Positions 10,001 through 20,100 of a stretch of 64,000 bases of DNA are shown here, piece after piece. A program made the translations under genes and the position numbers. The notes under the pieces were generated by a model, which worked only from the letters and a program-made list of their open reading frames with translations, did no database searches and was not told the DNA's origin. Within the stretch, counting starts at the first letter, position 1. Every line of letters begins with the position of its first letter. This DNA comes from an uncultured Oscillospiraceae bacterium (lineage in GTDB: Bacteria; Bacillota_A; Clostridia; Oscillospirales; Acutalibacteraceae), in the NCBI GenBank assembly GCA_910589395.1, contig CAJUTL010000004.1, positions 34,355 to 98,354 of the forward strand, read 5' to 3'.

Positions 10001-11139
10001 CAACGATCTATGACCAGTACGGCGGAATTTACACCGGGAACGTTTCCATTCAGTGGAGCCTGATGCTGCCGGAGAAGGACGAGGGCGGAAATTACCTGCC
10101 CTATAATGTGGAGCTGGACGAAAAGGGCAACGAAAGGCCGCCCAGCCAGTTCCTGGTACTGAAAAACGACGCGCCCGACAGCACCACTACCTTGACGGTA
10201 CAGCCGGAAAGCTTCTATACCAATAAGCTGATCCTGCTGCAGTGCCTGGTGATCGATACCCGGTATATGATGGATCAATCCCGCTGGGTATACGAATATT
10301 CCCAGATCAGTGTTCACCGGCCCTACAACAACACCGGAGTGACCGTTACCTTTGATGCCGGAGAGTACGGAAAGCTGGTAGGCGAAAGCCAAATTGCCAT
10401 CACTTCCGGCGAAGCGCCCCAGAACCCGCCGGGTGTGAAAACAGTGGAGGGCTACGGCTTTGTGGGCTGGACCTCAGACGGTGAGATGGTGGTAGACGCC
10501 ACGCAGATAGCCGTGTTTACCGATATCACCTACGTAGCGGTCTATAAAGATGTGACCACCACCAGGTTCCTGGAGGGTTATGGCGATAAGACTGTCCGCC
10601 CGGAAAATAAGATCACCAGAGCGGAGTTCGTTTCCATGGTGGTAAGGGCCCTGGGCGGCTTTGATTCCGAGAAAAATTACGGAAAAGCCTTCCAGGACGT
10701 GGCGCAGGGAAGATGGTATTCCAATTCCATTGCCTACGCGAAGCAGCTGAAGATCATAGACGGCTATGGTGATGGAACTTTCCGGCCAAACGCCTATATC
10801 ACCAGAGGCGAGGCGGCCAGGATCCTGGCGGACGCCGCGAAGCTCACTTCAGGAAAATCGGGCACCTTCCAGGACGTAAGGCCCGGTGCCTGGTATGAAA
10901 AGTATATTGAAGCTCTGGCGGAAGCCAAGGTAGCAGACGGCTATGAGGACGGCACCTACCGTCCGGAAAAGCACATCACCAGGGCGGAGGCCGTGAAGCT
11001 GATCGTGATGATCACGAAGAACGCTTTGAACGACCTGGAGCGCACCAACATTCAGAAGTACGCCTATTGTCCATTTATTGATATCGATAAGAGGCATTGG
11101 GCTTATGCATATGTCCTACGTGCGGCGGGTATCGCCTAA
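4063..11139 (+). CDS. Giant SLH-anchored surface protein A with Ig-like D-Q-Y-G repeats
   Basis: A predicted exported protein of 2358 residues. The signal peptide occupies about residues 1-27 (KQWKRVVALILTLLLAVYG). Residues of about 56-246 form a beta-rich domain beginning FVQTGFDATTGILTMSLQ. It resembles the N-terminal domain of gene C (EQSKFDSGNGILEMKVLA) and may be cohesin-like, which is an inference. From about residue 970 to 1990 there are about nine Ig-like modules, most with a core such as VYDQYGRKMPE, VVDQYGAWMRS or IYDQYGGIYTG. Residues of about 2093-2163 are an InlB-like repeat (VTVTFDAGEYGK ... GYGFVGW). Three SLH domains fill about 2168-2358 with TRAE, TRGE and TRAE motifs. The ATG has GAGGAGG ten bases upstream. 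Gene B starts 33 bases after the stop, so the two are probably co-transcribed. No enzymatic motif was recognised; the likely role is a wall-bound presenter or base of the assembly. Confidence 0.94.
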   Translation: MKQWKRVVALILTLLLAVYGLPVVPAVQALKVTAEEETPFSDLETEETAAVPDTRMRFVQTGFDATTGILTMSLQIKPEPGARNETVREGVFVFQTDGNRVVPITRPRADPQPPFLTEERRAIRAYNGKIAAVLSNRSTMPQAVQEFLATEKAKIISDTGDFEMAMSSQNLYSRYTGYLVSGARKDQGNTSMLDCYFQFYFNEGEFPEPDEEGYVTVIDLDFQCYDNMNPAESTEMLFSGSIHVPETAKEAQEIVDQFYYENSAGEKVSLAMGGAGFIQKYRDEYYSAQEGEAYYYYDEPQLSTWRKNGSASRTTWSRNPAQSIAGEEAPGVWYDNVNVKYLVRSLSVGNNNTVSGDTIEDPEHPGQGIEIPDPDFQRPTNSSGVVIESGRYPRYDIPTYEQSQQNDTEGNWIPEGHQGNGKRPALKYYAGTETSGTTSPEHDDFEGFFTGLKWEFILNDDISLESCEVTEESGEGKLVPTVNGEYYRVKEATLTDPKLEGSKLVGKKLWVVYKVLDPEDPNLDEYFMKAPVGVTLDMVPSEITYADEFLEGPEQEIVRTDVAAPQLHVTHEAANLDNLLWHTEAAGPVITGQKARFAIRAIFEMDGKAIHGDMIDIGLYKGTVVPSAVGTQTENLVSSVTNSAGEPVEGFCVGNTALDGSGQETIKDAISQGTSLYGFLYDQYQAAYQDKWPALELVPTSNTQKIYTAFGKSCPFEITRGIGNSYTIIYRDDTSVNDVVEGEHILRATYTEPGGTKITEEKTVYVSKPKDRLSYMRTSLTNSYQMLGMKEVEENGIKGTVYQLSYEVPARNIDNKVATNTEYVRIMELANQWRDKDVMPEELLRHDLVSGLRQDANGAIDVAKARQKGFTISYELSYPDGGAPQGVYLQEMNTQGKFTYNSNTLEGARFNLRITAAFEGETRFVEYQFQFTRKPRSLQQIAIYPPAHQTGYTIMVPLKAEGTADRLLDVVPVDQYGSQWDWGAVEEAYAPGGRLNQEGVHYDPWSVYVEGELPDGVSLTGANNTHVTVDTTARTSEFKIYAQFGSCRSNTVAVNIVREPSKPTTVQNLIYNGTNEITPSTKNGRDETYTPSVQVYDQYEDLMADYSARWRYTVSPASAAGDISVDSGTGALTVKKCAADCDVTITGVFVQNGSSRSRSITVEVRREPARPDSVEIKETEVPYVFSTDGGAVLQYLTASGTTQYGDDQVFQQGDLAWRLDAVKFPDATLYRTTQVPNPDNPSEMIDMETGDIPHDLSSNSYSARGVVTFTAGGGLRFSSTTLANNIPREITVTVVGANSVRNTKTIKITRDASVPDRLYFPQDMEVYNNGVQIPENGKTVTVPLVVYVRDQYGVVLENAPVSWSYTAPLPKGVTVNTTAKTVTIDHTASPGSVPIVAACGSLRSTLYLSLRQDEALEPRAVEFTGIKNSSGTVQPIPAGNEVTLPLPAQTGQGYETYTAVWVVRDQFTNPISKMVKWTVENASPGVQAQIYDEYAGMVRLYYTAQALQDLRNGTDVGFTLRGAAKDDTTVYEDLKIHLDLDDAAPAYAVPVMTDAGEGSVIENGVVKPVVPPKGAAAKEIIIDAEVYDQYGRKMPEETADIKLVTTAPGLRLTQAAGTSRGTLYVNSTVTGLLVTLQATPHGKPENVRDESSLLVVLSKGTAYAYELYLAETNQYRFDIPYWNNKQMANKPDPDFADQLTLRAEVVDQYGAWMRSDSALYHPLWEFVGDHTGVEFATGDTDGDGIAEGEDVTFNITNRAVPAGQLSHTVTLRLHTSNQAEDRYFTKTVTLRLNREEPESTYLYITGADENGVDTPLQRPYAKDKSVVYQFDPVVYDQYGAPVEDAEIAMDLDRSVLEGLDNILVEEIYKRGESAENGNLPIEYKIYRVEYSGPEDETGTKTLIAEFDRLTGELTVYTECDCLEKLAFTANYEPLGEAGFKKLTVPIIQEELRPYTVKINRTCKDFVMAGSKDPIQDYVYTTIYDQYGGIYTGNVSIQWSLMLPEKDEGGNYLPYNVELDEKGNERPPSQFLVLKNDAPDSTTTLTVQPESFYTNKLILLQCLVIDTRYMMDQSRWVYEYSQISVHRPYNNTGVTVTFDAGEYGKLVGESQIAITSGEAPQNPPGVKTVEGYGFVGWTSDGEMVVDATQIAVFTDITYVAVYKDVTTTRFLEGYGDKTVRPENKITRAEFVSMVVRALGGFDSEKNYGKAFQDVAQGRWYSNSIAYAKQLKIIDGYGDGTFRPNAYITRGEAARILADAAKLTSGKSGTFQDVRPGAWYEKYIEALAEAKVADGYEDGTYRPEKHITRAEAVKLIVMITKNALNDLERTNIQKYAYCPFIDIDKRHWAYAYVLRAAGIA

Positions 11140-11172
11140 CCGTTGCGGGAACGAAAAGGAGGTACGGTTTTC

Positions 11173-14100
11173 ATGAGTAAGATGAAAGCTAGTTTCAGAA
11201 AAGGAAATTTCGGAAGAAGGCTGATCGTAGTAGCCTTGCTGCTGGCTATGCTGATGGCAGTAGTAGGAAGCACAGCCGCGCTTGCCTGGAATGCCGAGTT
11301 CAGTATTCTGGTAGCTGGCAGCAGCACTGTGAAGCAGGATGGCGTACTTACCGCCTCCCTTACAGAAACGCTGAACTTTCAGTCGGATAAGGTGTTTGTT
11401 GGCACCAGCGGCATGAACAAGGTGTATTCCCTGCGAATTACGCTGACAAACATTGACGAAAACACCCCGCTGCAGCTGCAAGTCAGCAACAGCAGCGGAA
11501 AAAACAAATGGACTGAAGAAAGGGATAAAAACGACAGACTGTACTATACGTATAAGTCTCGGGAAGCTTTGACAAAGGGCAGCTTTGATACCCTGATGTC
11601 TCAGCTGAGCATTGGCTTTAACAGTAGCAGCCAGGAGAAATACGGCGAGGGGTCTGTTTCCATTAAAGCATACAGGAACGGCTCTGTATCAGACTGGAAC
11701 CAGATCACAAACAGGCCCTACAGTGAGTATACCTGCAGCTTCAGGTTCTATAACTATGCTCAGGGCGAAGCGAACAGCGACAGCAAGAAAATGGATTATA
11801 AGAGCGATTATGCGGCAAGCTATGACAGCTCTTATTCCAGCGATGTTCCCGACGGGCAGGTAAATACGGGTGTTTTGGTAGAATCCCCCGACGCAGCAGG
11901 CGGTAAGGCGGAGTTTGACCTGTACCTTACCGAAAAAGGCCGCGGCCTGAAAGCTTCTGTGGGTTATCAGATCAAGAAAAGCACAGAGGCCTGGACTACG
12001 TCAGTTACCCAGAAGTATGTAAGGGAAATCGACGATCTTTCTGCTTGGAATCTCGATGAGCCGATCCATATCTCTGTAGAAGGCCTGGAAGCGGGAAAGA
12101 CTTATGATATCCGGGGTATGATCGCTACAGACGGCAAAACCAATACGCCGAAGTATACCTCGGAGCTGAGCTTCAATTACCGGAAGCCGAATATCAACTC
12201 TTTCAGCATCGGCGGTGTTACCACCATTTATCAGGGTGGTAAGGGCCTGATGAACCTTTCCATGCTCACTACCTTCAACGATTCCAACGCGGTTGGCGTG
12301 GAAAACTATGTGGGAGCGGACGGCAGGACTTATAGCGGCCCGGCTTTGAAGGCGGATATTTACTTCACCGCAAACCGCGATTTTACAACGACTACAGATG
12401 AGGATGGAAACGAAGTTTACGGCGAAGATCATTCCGCTTGGTATCAGATCCCGTCCTACAGCACTACAAAGGAAATGACGGACAGCAACGGAACAGTATC
12501 GGCCACTTTTGCGAAAACCTGGCTGAACTTCCATGTTCCCAGCTGTCTTCAGGATTTGGGTGTGGCGGGGAATACAGCGCCCATCAACAGCACTACCTGC
12601 GCCTTTAAGCTGGTGGTGACAGACCTGTATACCGGCTATACGGCCGTAAGCTATTCCGACCCCTTTACCATTGACTCCGGCGCGCCTACAAAGCCTGTTA
12701 TGCGGGCGGTCAGCGGCGGAGAAAATAAGGATCTGTCCCTGGATAAGGCAGTGGTAGTAGGCGGCACAGGAGAAGACGGAGCAGCTCAGGTGAGCATCAA
12801 TATCGGAGATTCCCAGGATAATGGCGGCTCCGGTATCAAGCAGTACAGCTACAGCATGTACTACCTGCCCACAGACAGCGTTCCCGGCGGGCTTTCCACC
12901 ACAGCCGCTGTATTGCAGAGGCTCAGCACCTATACGCCCACTACATATGATACCGGGTGTGATTATAAGGATTGGGCCTCCTTGTCCGATAAGCTGGATT
13001 CCTCTGGAAACCCTGTAAGCAATATGACCGAGCTGGTGGTTTCCAAGGATGGTTACTACCGTGTAGTGGCGCGGGCGGAGGACGAGGCCGGCTTCATTTC
13101 AGAAGTGGTAGAAGGCTACTTCCGTGTGGATCTGACGTCTCCCAAGGCCCCTCAGGCCCGGCTTGCGAAGAAAGAGAGCGGAAGCTTTAAGCCCTATGAT
13201 AACCGTACTTATACCGAAAGCGATGTCTGGGCGTTCGCTTACTCCGAGCCTCAGACCGGCAAAGCGCTGAAAACCTTTAAGTTCTCTACAAACGGCGGCC
13301 TTACCTGGACGGATATCAGCACCATCGCTTCTGATAAAAAGCTGGTAAAGCTTACCAACACCAGCGATACCGTGCCGGTGTATACAGGGAACAACTATAC
13401 AAGCTCTCAGAATTTTGTATATCAGGTAGGCATTGACCTTACCGGCCTGGGCTATAGCGATTATGTTCCCCTGCTGTTCAAGGCTGTGGATATGCTAGGC
13501 AATGAGTCTATGGTATCCAATGAAGTTGCGATGCGTACCTCCAGCAATGTGACCACGGTGGCCACCCTTTCCCATGACCCCATTGAGGTGGCTATGGCTT
13601 TGGGTAATACCGAGCTGGAAATGGAACGCAACATTGTTCCGTTGAAAATGCGCGCGGCAAAGATGATCAATGAGAAGTACTACGGTACTTCCGGCAGCAG
13701 CAATATCAACGCCGCTGACTTCAACCCCTATCTGTATACGCAGAGCCATACCTGTACCTACACCACAGACAGCGGCACAGGCGCATGTACTCAGGGCGCC
13801 AGCTGCCCCTATAATATTGTGGAGGCAAAGGGCTATTCCATTTATAAGCCGGAGTGGATCAATATTTCCGGTTTGATGAGCGGAGATGCCAGCAAAAAGA
13901 TTACAGAATGGGCGCAATATGACCACGATACTCGTACCGGTTCAAGTGTAGCAATCAACGAGAATGGCCGTGTACGTGCGTATACAGACCGGCATGCCGT
14001 AGGGAACGGTGATAATGGTGAAGACACCAATGCCTGTATGATGCGTAAGCGCCATATTATGGATATCGGCGGGAATAGTGACTGGTCCAAAATTCTGTTT

Positions 14101-17100
14101 GCCGGTGTCAGTGAGGAAGCAAACAGCGACTGGCTGTTCTATCATTTCTCTCAGAACACCAATAAGTCCATTATCTTTACTATGGATACGGCAAAGTGCG
14201 ACTTCCATACTTACAGACAGTCTGGTTTCTGGTTTAATACTACGATCCGCAAAAACCAGGCGGGAACCTGGGTCGTCTCCGGTTACCGTGTGATGATCGT
14301 GCAGGGCGGTGGTTCGTGGAGCCTGACAGACAAACGAGGTCAAACCAGTGCCTGCGGTATTCAGGTGCAGAAGTTTACGGATCAGCCTGTAGAAACGCTG
14401 GCAGATAGCGGTGGAACAAATACGGGTACCGTTATTGCTACCGCAAACCTCAGCGGCAGCGGCGCAACGATCCAAAATTTCATGATCGATCTGACCGGTT
14501 CGACTTGCTCAATTTATAAAATCGAAAATACCATGGCAGACAGCAATCTGAACGTGAAGTATTTCCGGGCAAATGGCAACAAGATCCTGAACAATGTTTC
14601 CACACCTCGTCCTACAGTAGACGGACACACCATTGGCGATGTGGACGATGCTTCCAACCCCTACCGTGATACAGACTGCTACGGTTTCGGCCCGGTTATT
14701 GGTTATGACAGCCATAGCTGCCAAATTGAAACTCGCGTAGAATTCAGCAACATCGCTATTTTCTATAACGTAGGCCGTACCTTGTCTGAAGTGGTTACAG
14801 AGCCTTCCTGGGGCGAAGGAAAGGCAAGATTTATTATGAACCTTTCCGATGACCCGCAGGGGGATTTCAGCGATCCTATTCTGACAGCACAGATTCAGTG
14901 GCGTTTGAATAACGATAAGGCAAGATATGTAGGCTGGGGCAAGGCCAGCCAGCGTCAGGGCACTATCGATTTCTTAAATCGTATGGCGGGCCAGGGCGCG
15001 ACTGATGCAGACCGGGCTCTGTACGGTATGTATGAAAGCCGACTTGGCTCTGGACCGCAAGGTACTGCTCAAGAATATACAGATATAGCCACTTATATTA
15101 CGCAGCAGTACTATATTGAGTTGGGCTTCAATACCGACAACGGGCCCATCAAGGATCAGGTATCTCCCAGCGGGGGCCTTCAGAAGGGCGTCGCCTATAC
15201 CCTGGATAACATTTCCAACCTGCACCTGGCGGTCAATCCGCCGGAGCGGGGCGAATCCTCGGCGAACCCGGACTTCCCCGCGGGCCGCTGGTATATGGTG
15301 CACGATCCCAAGGGCATGGGAGATGAGGTGGACGTGCGAAGCGGGCAGTATTCCGACGCGCTGGAAACCGGCATCACCCTGCCCGGGCGGTATACCTATT
15401 ACTTTGCCCCCTCTGAGGAGGATGTGAAGAACAATACCCTGGATCCCGCCACTGCCGTGTTTGATTTTGTGGTGAACCAGAGGCCTGTGGCGCAATTTGC
15501 CGCCACCATTGCCAACCAGGGCAGCACGAAGGTTTTGCAGGTCACGGATGTTTCCTATGACCCGGACTGCCCCAGCGGCCCCATCAGCGAGGGCGGCGTT
15601 CAGCTCAGCGGTATTGTCAAGCGGGAATGGAAGTATCAGTTCCTGACAAAGAGTGGAGATAAGCTGGTAGTGTCGAGAGAAAGCGGCTGGTCAACCAGCA
15701 GCCTGAACGGCCGTACCCTCAACAGCCTGACCGGCTACAATGATATGCCCTCTGGCACGGTACTGACCATTTACGAGCGCGTTACCGATACCGCGACCCG
15801 CAGAGTGGCGGTGAAAAATGCCAGCGGTCAGGTCACGGGCTATCGCTACGAAGCCATCAACGGCGCCGTCAGCGATGTGTGCCAGGTCAACGCCACAGAA
15901 GGTGTTACGGTCACCTATGCGCCCCAGAGCGTCATGAGCATGACCCCCACCATTATGTATGATACCGCCAGTGACGCAGGTTCTTCCCACCGGTCTATCA
16001 AGGTAGAACGTCTCAGCTCTCACCCCCAGAAAAACTACTTTACTCCGTCCTTTGCCATCAACCTGACAGAGGTCGGCATAGAGGGTGCGAATAAGGAGAG
16101 CGGGTATACCCAGCTGACAAAGAGTGGAAACGATTACTATTACGGCAGCCAGCTGGTGCTGAAGTGCGTTACGGCGCCTACTGCCACCGGAAATATCGGC
16201 AACGGAGAAATCGGCAGTACCGGCGGCGTGTGGGAGGTTCCTTACTCCTTTATCAGTGCCCGCGGTCAGATCGGCAAGCATATCAAGATCCAGCTTACTG
16301 AGAGGACCTATGGCCTTTCCGCCGCATCGGCGGCGCTGGGCAAAACGGAAAAGGATTATATTCCCGACCAGTCTGCTCGTTCTATCCTGTATGAAAAGGA
16401 TACCCAGGCTCCCACCGCGCAGGTGGTTACCACCGGCATGCTGGTGGCCGGTTCTTCCGAGCAGCAGCCCTATGCGGCCAACAGCTATCTGGATGTAACA
16501 AGCAACGATAAGTTTGTTATGATCAATGTGGGCGGCTCTGAAGACCAGGAAGGCGTCCTCAGAGGCTACGGCTATTACTTCTACGATAAGAACGCCTCTG
16601 GCACGGAGACCAAGTGGTACAAAATGAATGCCGACGGCACTTTGACCCAGGTTTCCAATGCGAAGACGGCCCTGCAGCAGCTGCCGAAGACCGGCGGTTC
16701 TATCAAGATCGGCAGGGCCGCCATGCGGAAAACGCCGGTAGATTCTTTGAACGTGGCGGTATTTGCCTATGATAACCAGACCGGAATGGCTAACGAGACC
16801 GGAGGCAACCAGACCGCAAAAACAAGGATCACCGACATTAAGCTGACCATTTCCAAGCCCATGCCGCCTGAGATCTCCGTCACAAACATGATGAACCAGA
16901 ATGTGGCGTACATCAGCAACGAAAACGGTTCTCAGGCCAATATAGCCGCCGGAAAGACAGACACGCAGACGACCGATCTGTTCGACTTCTCCTCCACCAA
17001 TGTTACGGTGCGCTTCGATCCCAGAAAAGCAAAGTATGCTCCCAACAGCTCCGGCGATCTGGTATTGAATGCGGGCGGGCAGGAATATTATCAGGATTAT

Positions 17101-20100
17101 TACGGCGCGGCGGATATGACCGGCGTGGCGAATATCCGGTATTCTATAAAGTATAAGGCCAGAGAAGCCCAGGAATGGTGGACCGATGACCAGATGCTGG
17201 CGGCAGGTATGAATAAGCTGCCGGTAAATGTTGTGATCCCCTCCGCGCAGACGCTGACCTTGTCTGACGACGGTGTGTACGAGGTGACCGCTTCCGTGGT
17301 AAACGGCTCCGGCATCGTCAGTGACACCAGAACCGTAAGATTCACCATAGATAAGACAGCCCCCAGCGGACTGGACGTTCAGTTCCTCAATGAGGACGGC
17401 AGCGAGTACGTTTCCAACGTGTGGACAAAAAATGTGCGGATCGTGGCGTCCGGCGCTACCGATATCAACGCGGAATCCGCTGAATATCAGTATTCCACCG
17501 ATGGCGGCAAAACCTGGATCACCCTGGGCGGCCTGACACAGGGTTCTGCTGAGGTAGAATTTGAAAAGAGCGGAAAATATACCGTTCTGGTCAGGGCAAT
17601 AGATAAGGCCGGCAACGAAGCGGTTTATCCCCGCACGGTGTTGGTATGTATCGATACCACCCCGCCGGAAACCAAGGGACCGACGCTGACCGCTACCTCC
17701 ACGATGAAGGACATCCTGGACGAATACGTGATCAGCCTGAGCTTTGACGATACGACCGGCAATATTTATTCGATTCGGAACGATGAGGTCAACGAACTGG
17801 ATCGGGAAGTAGCTGTACCCGCGGGAGAAAGCATATACTTTGAGTTCCATCCCGCTGAAGGGCATATTTTGGGCACCGTGACCTACGCAGGCCAGGATGT
17901 GACCGGAAAGATACAGCACAGCGCCGAGAGAGACGCTGACTATCTGGAGATCGAAAATGTAAGAGAGGACGCGACCCTTTCCGCCACCTTCCCGAAAACG
18001 GAGCTGGAGGCCCCGGTGTACCGGAGCCTTACCCGCAGTATGGCGGCTGTACAGTTTGCGGCGGCAAGAACCGTGTCCGATGAAGAACCGAAAGCGAATA
18101 TCACGCCTTTGGCAGATCCCGGAGAAGAAGGGGGAGAGGGTTCCGAAGAGCCTACAGAGCCTACAGAGCCGGATCCTGTAGATCCCACGGTGATGTACAA
18201 TGTGGAGGCTCATGAGCTGGATAGCCATGGATTTGTTTCCCTGTCTCAGAATCAGGTGCTCCCCGGAGGAAAGGTGCTGGTGACACTGCGTCCCAACGCC
18301 GGGTATCGGGTAGCCACGTTCATGGTGAATTCCGAGGTCATCGATGTGAGCACGCTCACAAAGGTTGAGCACAGCAATGTGCGTACCTATGAGCTTACCG
18401 TTGATCAAGACAACACCATTGTCTGGGCAGGATTTGAAAAAGTTCCCACCCGTGTACTGCGCCTGTCTACCTCTGATTGCGGCAGTGTAACGATCTTTGA
18501 CAGCGAAGAAAACGTGTTGAACAGTGGTGACGGCGAATATCGTGTTCCTGAGGAAGAAGAGATCTATATCCAGATGGACTCCGATGACGGCTACAGTACA
18601 AAATCTCTGCTCATCAATGGCGCTCAGCCTGATGGCTTCCTTCCGGGCGCGGCTGTTTACGAGTACTATGTGCCGGCCTACACAGGCGAGGGCGAAGATC
18701 CCGGTATCGATGTAAAGGTAGAATTTGATGTGCTCAGTACAGCGCGGCGTGTCTATAAGGTAAGTGTGGGAGTGTCCGCCGAAGACGGCCTGACTCACGG
18801 TACCATTGTTTCCGCCGGAGACGCCATCAATCTTCCGATTGGCGGAGCCAGAACCTTTATGATCACACCTGAGCCCGGCTATAAGATTTCCCATCTCTAC
18901 TTGAGCCATCAGGTCGATGGAGATATGGATACTGAGGACATGGTCGGAAGCAGCGACTTGAAATTATTGCCCGGAGATGTCAGGAAGTATCAATATACCT
19001 TGAGAGATCCCGGCAGTAACGGTACGCTGGAGGTCATTTTTGACCGGCAGACCTATAAGATCAGTACCCAACCCGGTGTGGGCGGCGCGATCGGCTTGAA
19101 AGCGGCGGATGGCGGAAACCTGGCTGTTACCGCTGTTCCTGAGGGCAAGGACGTATTGATCCTGCCTCTGCCAAAGGCCGGTTACCGGGTCAAGTCTCTC
19201 ACGATCTTTGAAATGAATGGTGTTACCGCTACAACAAGCTATTCCGTGGGCGCGGTAAGCTCTTACGTACTGAAGAACATTCATTCCAATATTCGCGTGG
19301 AGGCCGAGTTTACAGAGAGAACTGTCAATCATATCGAAACTACGCATATGATCACGGCAGTGGCAAATAACGTAAAGGATGCCGATGACGCTTTGGCGGA
19401 AGAGCCTTACCAGTTCCGTATTGCTGATGGCCCGGAAAGCGATCATAACAGGAATGTCAGCGAATGGAGCGAGTGGAGCGAATCCAATACCATTTCCTAT
19501 ACGGGAATTCTGACAAAAGGTGCGGAGAAGGAAATTCCGTTGGAGCCCAATAAGCAGTATTATGTATCTGTCCGCACCCGTGACCGGGTAGGAAATATCA
19601 GCGATGAAAAGATTTCTACCGTATACGCCATGGCCAACATGCCCGGAACTCTGGGCGCGGAGGCACTGGATGACGCAGGTAACTACGCTACGAAGAGCGT
19701 AGCGCTTACTGTGGATACCAGCGGGAACCCAGAGGGAACGGAATACATGGTCTATGTATCCAATTCCAGCTCCATGACGGATATGTTCATCGCTAACGAG
19801 GAGGAGCCCGGCGGCGGCTGGGCAACCCTAAGCGATGGTGATAAGTTCATTATTCGGGGCCTGACCCCCGGCCGGTGGTACCATTTGCAGGTAGTGGCGA
19901 GAAACCACGATGGGTACAGCACCAGCTTGAACAGTAAGGATATCACCAGCATTATGCTGAGCCCTGCGGCTCCGCCCGCCGACAGCTTCTACTTTGAGGA
20001 GCCGGCTTCTCCCATGTCACCTATTGTGTTGAACTGGGATGCGCCTACCGGAGAAGTGAAGGGCGTACAGATCTACCGCGATGGTATGTTCCTGGTAGAG

